Shown: piece after piece, positions 11,347 through 20,430 of the stretch
How positions within the stretch are numbered: position 1 is the first letter of the stretch
How the letters are laid out: each line of letters starts with the position of its first letter
Assembly: GCA_023525715.1 (NCBI GenBank)
Contig: CM042010.1
Coordinates: 61,803,729-61,867,728, forward strand
Reading direction: 5' to 3'
DNA length: 64,000 bases
Source of the DNA: Cichorium intybus
Lineage: Eukaryota > Streptophyta > Magnoliopsida > Asterales > Asteraceae
Translations under genes and position numbers: made by a program
Notes under the pieces: generated by a model
Database searches by the model: none
What the model saw: only the letters and a program-made list of their open reading frames with translations
What the model was told of the DNA's origin: nothing

Positions 11347-11867
11347 TACACAACAGTACACAACACTCATCAACAGTGCACAGCACTCATCAAAAGCATT
11401 CAATCATTATGCACGACACATTTTTCGCGGTGGAGAGGATTTGGATTTGACACAAAGAATATTTGTGGCCCCTCCCCTCATCATATCTTGTAATAATGTA
11501 GACTTTTAGTTTTTGTCGTTTGTTTTTAATTATGTAAATTAGGTGCCAGTCACCATCCTATAGTTTGTCTTTATTTGTAAGTGCTAGACACAATAATGTA
11601 GTGTCAATAATAGCACGTATGCAGTAGCAGCCCTCATGTACTATAAATAAGGCGTTTGCCTAGTGTAATAAATCAGAGCTTATTTGTGTTAAGTTTTGAG
11701 TGCTCTCAAAATTCCTCTGTTGAAGCCTTATGCTTCTGAATAGCAGAGTTCTCTGTTGAAGCCTCGCGCTTCTGAATAGCAGAGCCTATCGAAGTATCCA
11801 CGAAGCAGTTAATCAACGCATCATCCAGGCATCAGTCAGGTACATCCCTTACACATCCTCATACATC
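11347..11867 (+). promoter_or_regulatory. LIR class alpha: promoter, poly(A) signal and leader start
   Basis: TATAAATA at 11642-11649 is followed by AGGC-GTTT-GCCT, a small inverted repeat, and by AATAAA at 11667-11672. Transcription would run right into the leader ORF. In caulimovirids this region makes the terminally redundant genomic RNA. The class alpha signature is GCACGTATGCAGTAGCAGCC just before the TATA box. Confidence 0.75.
11715..11784 (+). other. Twin leader stem-loops
   Basis: Two tandem 34-nt elements (11715-11748 and 11751-11784) each have outer arms CTCTG/CAGAG, an internal loop, inner arms GAAGC/GCTTC and a 5-nt terminal loop (CTTAT, then CTCGC). The arms are the same in both and only the loop differs. 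The pair recurs in nearly every leader in the window. Confidence 0.7.
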
Positions 11868-12095
11868 ATGACCAATTCGAAAATACAAATACAAAACAAT
11901 CGATATTATTTTGCATTAAAGATTCATAAACAAAGATTTAAAAATAGAATTGAACGTAATATCCATCTCCCTGTAACACAGTTAGAGGTTGATATCTACG
12001 ATAATCAGCTTAAGTATCTACATGCAGGAATTTCAGAAACCAAATGGGGAAACATTAATGGACATATGGATAATAACAGAAATATAGCAAAATAA
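11868..12095 (+). pseudogene. Leader ORF, 3' end replaced at inversion point (A0)
   Basis: It matches the 60-codon leader ORF up to ISET (12041), then runs into antisense leader DNA and stops at 12095. The second residue block reads MTNSK instead of MTDSK. Confidence 0.6.
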
Positions 12096-12107
12096 ATGCG
12101 GAATGGT

Positions 12108-12290
12108 TTAACATGTGGTTTCTGAAATTCTTGCATGTAGATACTTAAGCTGATTATCGTAGATATCAACCTCTAACTGTGTTACAGGGAGATGGATATT
12201 ACGTTCAATTCTATTTTTAAATCTTTGTTTATGAATCTTTAATGCAAAATAATATCGATTGTTTTGTATCTGTATTTTCGAATCGGTCAT
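12108..12290 (-). CDS. Leader ORF, 60 aa (A1, downstream copy)
   Basis: Intact. It lies past the promoter of block A1, so it is the terminally redundant leader of the same genome. Compared with the copy at 18108-18290, the distance between the two start codons is 6000 bp, which gives the unit length of A1. Confidence 0.55.
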   Translation of the reverse strand: MTDSKIQIQNNRYYFALKIHKQRFKNRIERNIHLPVTQLEVDIYDNQLKYLHARISETTC

Positions 12291-12809
12291 GATGTATGAA
12301 GATGTGTAAGGGATGTACCTGACTGATGTCTGGACGATGCGTTGATTAACTGCTTCGTGGATACTTCGATAGGCTCTGCTATTCAGAAGCGCGAGGCTTC
12401 AACAGAGAACTCTGCTATTCAGAAGCATAAGGCTTCAACAGAGGAATTTTGAGAGCACTCAAAACTTAACACAAATAAGCTCTGATTTATTACACTAGGC
12501 AAACGCCTTATTTATAGTACATGAGGGCTGCTACTGCATACGTGCTATTATTAACACTACATTATTGTGTCTAGCACTTACAAATAAAGACAAACTATAG
12601 GATGGTGACTGGCACCTAATTTACATAATTAAAAACAAACGACAAAAACTAAACAAACGACAAAAACTAAAAGTCTACATTATTACAAGATATGATGAGG
12701 GGAGGGGCCACAAATATTCTTTGTGTCAATTCCAAATCCTCACCACCGCGAAAAATGCGTCGTGCATAATGATTGAATGCTTTGGATGAGTGTTGTGCAC
12801 TGTTGTGTA
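12291..12809 (-). promoter_or_regulatory. LIR class alpha, minus strand (A1)
   Basis: TATA box TATAAATA on the minus strand at 12509-12516, with AATAAA about 18 nt downstream and twin stem-loops before the leader ORF. It would transcribe leftward and faces the plus-strand promoter at 11642 across ~0.87 kb. Confidence 0.75.
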
Positions 12810-14192
12810 TTATTCTTCCATTATCTCCATGAATGGTGTCTCTTCCTTGTTTTCTTGACAATAATTGCATTGGTGACGTGGAAAATGCATAATATGTTTG
12901 CATAATTGTTTTTTAATTTCTGCAGGTAGAACGGCAAGATGATGCGAGAATGTTTCAAATGGTTCTTCAAATCGTTCTACGGCTTGCATTCCTTCAGTTG
13001 ATATTTCTGTGTCATTTGTTGTATATAACAGAAATGTTTTACTGCAATAGTTTATCCTGACTTGTGATTTTTGATCTTTTCTGTTGCCTATTCTTGAAGA
13101 GGCTAAATAAACTCCTGCTAATGCAAAAATTAGATGGTCTTGTGCTGGTGTTTCGTGTGGTAGTTCATCTTTTGTTGGCTTGGATCCATTACTAATTCCC
13201 ATGTATGCAAATGTAATACTTGGAACTAGTAGTTGAGAGTCTTCATCGAAAAATGGATAACTGGAATGTAATTTAATGAATAAATCACGTTCCTTGGCAA
13301 AACGTGTTTTCTAATGGCGGATGACTGATTGAAAATTAGTTGGAAATTCACTTATGCATTGTAGGTTGTTTTCATTTTGGTAGATTGTATCGATGAATCC
13401 ATGGGTGAAATATTCTCAAAGAGTCATTGGATCGGTAAGGTTGGCTAAGAAGATTGCTTTTGGGCCTGGCTTTCTTATGACTGGGTAAAAGCCCATTAGT
13501 GAATGGACCTCTGTGTATGAGACTAGGTTGTCCCATAATTTTGCGAATTTTTCTGTGGTTGGTTTTTTCATTAATTCTTTTTCTTTTGTAAATGGTATAG
13601 CTTGTAGGGCTGCTTTGGCTGCTTTGGCTGCGTTTAACTGGTTTAAAGATTTTGGTTGTGGTTCTGTTTTTGGAAGGATTCCAAGGATGGTTGTTTTTGA
13701 TGATTTTTCAACGGCTTCAGTTGTAACCGTTTTGTATGCTTCTCTGAATGCTGTTTCTGCTTCAGCTTTTGTTTTGTAACTTTTGTGTGTAACGTTCTTT
13801 CCAACGATATGAGAATTTGCAATTCCCCAATCGTTATAGATTCCTTTGTGTGGTCCGTTAAAAATAACATACCATTTCTTCGTTTCTGCATCAGTTGATT
13901 GTTGATGAGTTTAATGTTTCTTGAGTGTTACATGTGGATGATGATGGCTTCTCCTGTTGTTTATCGGAACTGTCTGATGAAATTTGCTGGATTGTTGGTG
14001 TAGGTGGAATGGTTGAACTGCCTATTGACTTTTCTGCGTCTTCTTTGACTGGAGTGAACTGTGTTGACAATATCTGCAGTGTTTGTTGGAGCTGTTCTTC
14101 TTCTTTCTTGTTCCTAGTTGCTTTATCATGGCTGCTTTCTGTTCCTGCTTTTGTTTTAGCTGGTGCTGGATTTGCTTCATAATGGCTTCCAT
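12810..14192 (-). pseudogene. TAV/viroplasmin, multiply broken (A1)
   Basis: The start codon at 14192 overlaps the polyprotein stop by 16 nt. Lesions include a 4-nt loss near 14110, a 2-nt loss near 13910 and a Tyr codon changed to TAG at about 13315. The last 130 codons (12810-13202) remain open and hold the conserved C-terminal region. Confidence 0.88.
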
Positions 14193-14522
14193 TCTCTCGT
14201 CAATGTATCTGCTATGTGGTTGTGCTCAGTCTTTATATACCTGAGATATGGATGAAACTGGTGTAATTGTAACTGCCAACGGATTAGCCTTCCTCGACAG
14301 TAATCTTCTTGTAAATTGTATCGCCAGAATCCTAACAGATATTTTGAATCTGTTCGGAGTTCAAATCTTGTCTGTAGTAGATCGATTTTCCATTTCTTTA
14401 AGGTTCTGAGACATGCCAGTGTTTCTCTTTCATGTGTACTGTAGTTTTGTTCAGTTTGGGAAAAAGTTCCCGATACATATTTACATAATTTTTTCTCGTA
14501 TTTATCAGTTTTTAATACTTCT

Positions 14523-14700
14523 GATGATACTTTTGTATCAATGTATGCTTCTGGTAATACTTTCGTATTACTGTTTACTTTTGATGATACTTTCGTATCA
14601 CTGTATGCTTCAGGTAATACTTTCGTATCACTGTATGCTTCTGGTAATACTTTCGTATTACTGTATACTTTTGATGATACTTTCGTATCACTGTATGCTT
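14523..14700 (-). repeat. GAAA-loop hairpin array, 6 units (A1)
   Basis: Six 30-bp units lie between FEAYSDTKVSS and the RNase H core segment (EVLKTDKYEKK). This shows the array as an insertion within an otherwise complete RNase H domain. One unit is a mismatched hybrid stem. Confidence 0.9.
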
Positions 14701-16077
14701 CGAATGGTTTAGGCAGAAGGTTTCCCTCGGTGTCTAAACCCAATAATATTTTTCCATGTATAATTGCTTTTAGGCATCCTGCCCATGTATCTTTTGATGC
14801 ATCCGTTTCGACTATTAAAAAGTCGTCCGGTTGCGAGTTGTATAGTGTTGGTAAAACATGAATTTTTTCTTTTATATTTTTGACTAAAATAGTATCTTCA
14901 TTGGTCCAAGACCATGGTATTTTTTCTGATATTTTCTTTTGTAAAATTCTTCTTTCATTTGCTAAATTTTTTAGAAAACCTTGTTCTGCGATGTAGTTTA
15001 AACAGCCAAGAAATCGTTGTATTTGTTTCCGGTTTTCTAGTTTATCGGGAAATAAATACAATTTTTCTCGAACATTATCTGTTAAAGAAAGTTGTCCGTT
15101 TTCTTCGATTTTTAGTCCTAAATATTCAACTTTAGTTTGTAAAAGTTTAGATTTCTTTTTTGATAAAACTAAACCTTTTTCTTTAATTCTTTGTAAAACT
15201 TTAATAACTGCTTCAAGGTGTAATTGTTCATTTCCATTGGTAAAAACAATAATATCATCAATATATGCAAGACATATTTGATCCAAACCATTTAAGGTTG
15301 AATCCATAAACCTTTGATATATTGCGGGTGCTTGTTTTAGACCAAATGGTAGAACGTTCCATTCGTAGTGTCGCTGAGGTGGACATGAAAAAGCCGTTAG
15401 TGGTTTCGTATCTTCGTGTAGTCGTAGTTGCCAATATCCTGATTTTGCATCAAATGTGCTAAAGTGTGTATTTCCTTTTAGTTTTTCTAAAATGTATTCT
15501 TTTCTTGGTAATTTATATGAATCTCCAATAGTTGCATCATTCATTTTTTTATAATTAATAACCATTCTTCTTTTTCCTCGTTTTATTTCATTATGATTTT
15601 CTACATAAAAGGCGGGTGCAGAGTGTGGACTCGTGCTATTTCTTATAATTCCTTTTTCTAAAAGCTGACTACATTCGGTTTTAAACTCATTTACATCTTT
15701 TATACTATATGGTATTTTATTAGGTACATTAATTTCTGCTTTAGGATCTTTTAGTAGTATTTTAATTTCTTGATTATTTGTGTTTTTTAATTGATCTAAT
15801 GGATTTTCACTACATACTTCTTCTAGTTGTTTTTCAGCAATATCTTTTGTTAATGTTAATAATACTCGTAGTTGAAAACCAACTTATTGTTTCATTATTT
15901 TAATAAGATCATATTGTTTAATTATGGAGGTTTTTATAATTCCTTTAGATGGGTGTTTGATGCTTATGTATTCGGTTGTTTGAACAAAAGGATTATATAA
16001 TTTTAAAAAATTATTTCCAATAACAAGATCTATTCCTGAATCATGTTGATATATGGTTGGTGTGATAAAAGGAGTTT

Positions 16078-16270
16078 TTTCTATAATAACACTAATATTT
16101 CTTCCTACATACCAAATGTTATGTACAGATTTATCAGCAATAGTAATTTTAATTGGTATTTTAACACTAATATTTCTTCCTACATACCAAATGTTATGTA
16201 CAGATTTTTCTATAATAACACTAATATTTCTTCCTACACTAATATTTCTTCCTACATACCAAATGCTATA
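16078..16270 (-). repeat. Tandem duplication in protease N-terminus (A1)
   Basis: The segment encoding NIWYVGRNISV is present about three times, with partial copies of its flanks. It replaces the part that carries the protease DTG motif in other copies. Confidence 0.75.
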
Positions 16271-16277
16271 TTTATTA

Positions 16278-16424
16278 TTAGTCAATACAATTACTAAATA
16301 ATTGATCTAATATATCATTATTTATATAATTTTTTAATATAATATTTTTATAACTATTTTCTTTATTTCTTTTATACTTTTTAAACCATGTTTTGAATTT
16401 TTGTAACATATTTTTGATTACCAT
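16278..16424 (-). CDS. ORF3, 48 aa basic protein (A1)
   Basis: It starts at the ATG inside the ORF2 terminator (ATGGTAA) and ends in the overlap with the polyprotein start. The N-terminal half is strongly basic (KFKTWFKKYKRNK). I do not recognise a family. Confidence 0.5.
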   Translation of the reverse strand: MVIKNMLQKFKTWFKKYKRNKENSYKNIILKNYINNDILDQLFSNCID

Positions 16425-16616
16425 GTTAAAGGTGGTTTGATAGAAAGTGGTTGTTTAGTATTTTTAACTTCTAATAATTTATAAATCTGTTCAAGCAAAT
16501 TTTGTGTTAGATTTATTTTTTGTAATATCTCTGGTATTTGTTTTACCAATAATTGTTGTTTCATCTTTCATTTGTAATTCTATATCATTTATTTTACTAC
16601 TAGATGATTCTGTCAT
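16418..16616 (-). pseudogene. ORF2 remnant (A1)
   Basis: It begins at the ATGA overlap with the MP stop and ends at the usual TGGTAA. An internal deletion removes the middle, part of the sequence has been rearranged, and the length (199 nt) is no longer a multiple of three. Confidence 0.75.
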
Positions 16617-17563
16617 ATTCTTAAACTTAATGATCTAATCATTTCTTTTATTTCTTCAATGTTTTCATCTTTTCTATTTTCCGTAGATGTTGAAGGTTGT
16701 ATTTCTGAAATAGAGGATCTTCCTATAATTGTTGAAATTGGAGGCTCTATTATTGGGTCTCTTTTAATTAAAGGTGTAATTATTTGTTGTCGAAAATCTG
16801 TTTCATAAACTGGTTTATTATCTATTCTTTTTGATGATTCAAGAGATAATAAAGGTTCAAATAGTTTATCAATATGAATTCTATCTTCTGTTTTAAATGT
16901 AATACTATGATGAGAATTTGTTAATGCATAGTTTATTTGATATGTTAAAGTAAAAGGATGATTTCCTTTTAACATAAAATTTTGTCTTAATAATTTATAT
17001 CTTACTGTAATACTATTACTTAGATTTCTATCTTTTAAACTAAGTCCTAATTGTATATTTATATTAAATTTTATTTTTCCTTCAATTAAATTTCCTTTTC
17101 CTTTTGCAATAATACTTTCTTGACTATTAATTATACGATCATCTCTAATTTCTAATTCTATTGGTGTATCTAAATCACTAAAAGTACTTTTCAAAATTAC
17201 TTGAATTGTAGATATATGAATATATGCTATCTTTGATCGATCTATTTCTTTGATATGTTGTATTTTATTTTTGATTTGTTGTTTATTAATAATAGGTATA
17301 ATTATATTTCCTTGAGTTGATTCTATAGGTATCGGTTGTTCACCAACTATTTTACCATAATAAATAATATTTTTTCTTGAAAATAGATTTTTAAGTGTAT
17401 CGTATTTAAAATTATGTTTTTCTGATAATGTAAAATTTGATTTTCTAATAGCATCTTTATTTATGTTATTCTTACTGATAAGAGCATCAAATATATATCC
17501 TGATTCATTTTCTTCATTATTAATAATTATTGATTCATTATTCTCGTTAGATGTAGACATCAT
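16613..17563 (-). CDS. Movement protein, 316 aa, intact (A1)
   Basis: A caulimovirid 30K-superfamily cell-to-cell movement protein, about the usual length for the genus Caulimovirus. Recognisable blocks are FSRKNIIYYGKI (~60-72), IPIINKQQIKNKI (~90-102), DLDTPIELEIRDDRI (~125-140) with the conserved Asp, KGKGNLIEGKIKF (~150-163) and YALTNSHHSI (~215-225). In the family it forms tubules through plasmodesmata. It starts at the first of two ATGs (MMST). The stop overlaps the ORF2 start. This copy has Ile in DALISK and Gln in GEQP where the others mostly have Val/Asn and Glu. Confidence 0.9.
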   Translation of the reverse strand: MMSTSNENNESIIINNEENESGYIFDALISKNNINKDAIRKSNFTLSEKHNFKYDTLKNLFSRKNIIYYGKIVGEQPIPIESTQGNIIIPIINKQQIKNKIQHIKEIDRSKIAYIHISTIQVILKSTFSDLDTPIELEIRDDRIINSQESIIAKGKGNLIEGKIKFNINIQLGLSLKDRNLSNSITVRYKLLRQNFMLKGNHPFTLTYQINYALTNSHHSITFKTEDRIHIDKLFEPLLSLESSKRIDNKPVYETDFRQQIITPLIKRDPIIEPPISTIIGRSSISEIQPSTSTENRKDENIEEIKEMIRSLSLRI

Positions 17564-18030
17564 AAGAGTTGTTTTTTAATTAAATCGTTGCTTATATTTA
17601 CTAATTATAGTATTTATTAAAATCATAACTTAGCTTTCAATCTTGACTTATCTTTCTAATTAAATATTGTTATTTGTCATATTAGATTGTAGTTTAGCTC
17701 GTTACTTATCATGAATTAAATTGTTACTTAGCTTTGATTTACTAGAAATGTTGCTTACCATAAAATCGTTACTTAGTATAGTAAAATCGTTACTTACCAT
17801 AAAATCGTTACTTAGCTTTGATATAGTAAAATCATTACTTAGCTCTGATATAGTAAAATCGTTTCCTTCCATAAAATCGTTACTTAGCTTTGATATAGTA
17901 AAATCGTTACTTAGCTCTAATATAGTAAAATCGTTACTTAGCTCTGATATAGTAAAATCGTTACTTATCATTAAATCGTTACTTAGCTCTGATATAGTAA
18001 AATCGTTACTTATCATTAAATCGTTACTTA
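17564..18030 (-). repeat. Spacer with PBS-like minisatellite (A1)
   Basis: Between PBS and MP the minus strand has roughly a dozen units based on ATCAGAGCTAAGTAACGATT, with short (ATGATAAG, ATGGTAAG) and long (TTACTATATCAGAGC) spacers. The long unit repeats the PBS core ATCAGAGC. The part nearest the MP (17564-17700) is unique AT-rich leader that is conserved in all copies. Confidence 0.85.
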
Positions 18031-18042
18031 GCTCTGATACCA
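18031..18042 (-). other. Primer binding site, tRNA-Met (A1)
   Basis: The minus strand reads TGGTATCAGAGC, the 12-nt complement of the 3' end of initiator tRNA-Met used by caulimovirids. It lies between the leader ORF and the spacer before MP. Confidence 0.9.
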
Positions 18043-18107
18043 AATGGGGAAACATTAATGGACATATGGATAATAACAGAAATATAGCAAAATAAATGCG
18101 GAATGGT

Positions 18108-18290
18108 TTAACATGTGGTTTCTGAAATTCTTGCATGTAGATACTTAAGCTGATTATCGTAGATATCAACCTCTAACTGTGTTACAAGGAGATGGATATT
18201 ACGTTCAATTCTATTTTTAAATCTTTGTTTATGAATCTTTAATGCAAAATAATATCGATTGTTTTGTATTTGTATTTTCGAATCGGTCAT
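18108..18290 (-). CDS. Leader ORF, 60 aa (A1, upstream copy)
   Basis: Intact, with Leu for Pro in the NIHLPVTQ block. It lies between the promoter-side leader and the PBS. Confidence 0.55.
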   Translation of the reverse strand: MTDSKIQIQNNRYYFALKIHKQRFKNRIERNIHLLVTQLEVDIYDNQLKYLHARISETTC

Positions 18291-18694
18291 GATGTATGAA
18301 GATGTGTAAGGGATGTACCTGACTGATGTCTGGACGATGCGTTGATTAACTGCTTCGTGGATACTTCGATAGGCTCTGCTATTCAGAAGCGCGAGGCTTC
18401 AACAGAGAACTCTGCTATTCAGAAGCATAAGGCTTCAACAGAGGAATTTTGAGAGCACTCAAAACTTAACACAAATAAGCTCTGATTTATTACACTAGGC
18501 AAACGCCTTATGTCTGTAGTAGATCGATTTTCAATTTCTTTAAGGTTCTGAGACATGCCAGTGTTTCTCTTTCATGTGTACTGTAGTTTTGTTCAGTTTG
18601 GGAAAATGTTCCCGATACATATTTACATAATTTTTTCTCGTATTTATCAGTTTTTAATACTTTTGATGATACTTTTGTATCAATGTATGCTTCT
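18291..18694 (-). other. Truncated LIR joined to RNase H fragment
   Basis: Leader and twin stem-loops run to 18510, where the LIR is cut at AAACGCCTTA just before the TATA box. An RNase H piece with part of a hairpin unit (18511-18694) follows, in the same strand sense. The A1 upstream promoter is thus lost. Confidence 0.7.
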
Positions 18695-18871
18695 ATGTGG
18701 TTTCTGAAATTCTTGCATGTAGATACTTAAGCTGATTATCGTAGATATCAACTCTAACTGTGTTACAGGGAGATGGATATTACGTTCAATTCTATTTTTA
18801 AATCTTTGTTTATGAATCTTTAATGCAAAATAATATCGATTGTTTTGTATTTGTATTTTCGAATCGGTCAT
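18695..18871 (-). pseudogene. Leader ORF, frameshifted
   Basis: One C is missing in the CAACCTCTAAC segment near 18750, which shifts the frame of the C-terminal third. It is followed on the right by leader stem-loops up to ~19058. Confidence 0.6.
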
Positions 18872-19660
18872 GATGTATGAGGATGTGTAAGGGATGTACC
18901 TGACTGATGCTTGGATTGATGCGTTGATTAACTGCTTCGTAGATGCTTCGATAGGATCAGCTATTCAGAAGCGCGAAGCTTCAACAGAGAACTCTGCTAT
19001 TCAGAAGTATAAGGCTTCAACAGAGGAATTTTGAGAGCAATCAAAACTTAACACAAATACACCTTGAAGCAGTTATTAAAGTTTTACAGTCAGGTACATC
19101 CCTTACACATCCTCATACATCATGACCGATTCGAAAATACAAATACAAAACAATCGATATTATTTTGCATTAAAGATTCATAAACAAAGATTTAAAAATA
19201 GAATTGAACGTAATATCCATCTCCCTGTAACACAGTTAGAGGTTGATATCTACGATAATCAGCTTAAGTATCTACATGCAAGAATGTCTTTATTTGTAAG
19301 TGCTAGACACAATAATGTAGTGTCAATAATAGCACGTATGCAATTACTTTTCAATTATCTATTGTGGTTGTTATAAATGTACTATTAGGGTTAACTTTAG
19401 GTTTTTCTTTACTTTTTTGATTGCTATATTTGCTATATTTATTATTAGTCATGACCATTACTAAATAATTGATCTAATATATCATTATTTATATAATTTT
19501 TAATATAATATTTTTATAACTATTTTCTTTATTTCTTTTATACTTTTTAAACCATGTTTTGAATTTTTGTAACATATTTTTGATTACCATTCTCATAGAA
19601 ATGAAACAACAATTATTGGTAAAACAAATACCAGAGATATTACAAAAAATTGAACAAACA
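18872..19660. other. Scrambled patchwork of virus fragments
   Basis: In order: minus-strand leader stem-loops (18872-19058); ~31 nt of plus-strand RT (19059-19089); plus-strand leader with a leader ORF joined to LIR (19090-19341); minus-strand protease start and ORF3 (19342-19590); plus-strand ORF2 piece (19591-19660). Each piece matches an intact copy elsewhere in the window, and the junctions are abrupt. Confidence 0.75.
19122..19376 (+). pseudogene. Leader ORF with fused tail
   Basis: The first ~55 codons match the leader ORF to YLHARM. The frame then runs into LIR class alpha and antisense protease DNA. Confidence 0.5.
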
Positions 19661-19725
19661 AATGGGGAAACATAAATGGACATATGGATAATAACAGAAA
19701 TATAGCAAAATAAATGCGGAATGGT

Positions 19726-19908
19726 TTAACAATGGGTTTCTGAAATTCTTGCATGTAGATACTTAAGCTGATTATCGTAGATATCAACCTCTAACTGTGT
19801 TACAGGGAGATGGATATTACGTTCAATTCTATTTTTAAATCTTTGTTTATGAATCTTTAATGCAAAATAATATCGATTGTTTTGTATTTGTATTTTCAAA
19901 TCGGTCAT
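19726..19908 (-). CDS. Leader ORF, 60 aa (A2, downstream copy)
   Basis: Intact. It ends in ETHC instead of ETTC, and the start reads MTDLK. Confidence 0.5.
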   Translation of the reverse strand: MTDLKIQIQNNRYYFALKIHKQRFKNRIERNIHLPVTQLEVDIYDNQLKYLHARISETHC

Positions 19909-20430
19909 GATGTATGAAGATGTGTAAGGGATGTACCCGACTGATGTCTGGACGATGCGTTGATTAACTGCTTCGTGGATACTTCGATAGGCTCTGCTAT
20001 TCAGAAGCGCGAGGCTTCAACAGAGAACTCTGCTATTCAGAAGCATAAGGCTTCAACAGAGGAATTTTGAGAGCACTCAAAACTTAACACAAATAAGCTC
20101 TGATTTATTACACTAGGCAAATGCCTTGTTTATAGTACATGAGGGACTCTTCTAGAGTCTAATAGTATCCTACACTAATAATACACTAACTAGTGGTGTC
20201 TAGCACTACATTATTGTGTTAGCACCATAACAATAAAGACAAACTACATGATGGTGACTAGCACCTAATTTACATAATGGAAAACAAACGACAAAATATA
20301 AAAGTCTACATAATGGTAGATATGATGAGGGTGGGGTTCACAAATATTCTTTGTGAATAAATCCAAATCCTCACCACCGTGAATTAAGCGTCGTTGATTG
20401 CTTTTGTTGAGTGCGGTATACTGTTGTGTA
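19909..20430 (-). promoter_or_regulatory. LIR class beta, minus strand (A2)
   Basis: The TATA position holds TATAAACA (20127-20134), a one-base variant. Upstream lie the class beta GACTCT-AGA-AGAGTC inverted repeat, two TGTCTAGCAC-type repeats and, at 20337-20357, a perfect 8-bp inverted repeat TTCACAAA/TTTGTGAA with a 5-nt loop. Confidence 0.7.

Larger units (their letters stand above)
9028..15297. repeat. Large inverted repeat, ~3 kb arms, 75-bp spacer
   Basis: The left arm 9028-12041 (RT end, TAV, LIR, leader) is repeated in reverse at 12117-15297. The spacer 12042-12116 is leader 3' DNA. The right arm also keeps an RNase H core (~14230-14510) that the left arm lacks. The centre sits at the join of two leaders through a short ACC match. 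Confidence 0.85.
14177..16285 (-). pseudogene. Protease-RT-RNase H polyprotein (A1), most complete polymerase copy
   Basis: This is the only copy with a full RNase H. The RT shows FSTFDAKSGYWQL (motif A), PFGLKQAPAIYQRF (motif B) and AYIDDIIVF (motif C). RNase H shows TDAS, HERETLA, TDSKYLL and HNHIADTL, all four catalytic acids. There is no integrase, as expected for a pararetrovirus. Breaks: the start codon is TTG instead of ATG at 16285; the protease N-terminus with its DTG site is replaced by a tandem duplication; and Glu is changed to TAA at about 15884-15886. From there to 14177 the frame is open. Confidence 0.92.

Noticed and set aside
14177..16285. Reading the viral polymerase as a second Ty3/gypsy element
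   Set aside because: There is no integrase, no LTR and no gag. It is flanked by MP and TAV with overlapping genes, and the PBS lies upstream of MP.
17702..18169. ORF with repeated LSNDFTISE peptide
   Set aside because: It is a translation of the PBS-derived minisatellite. Length follows repeat number and the frame begins in the leader ORF region.
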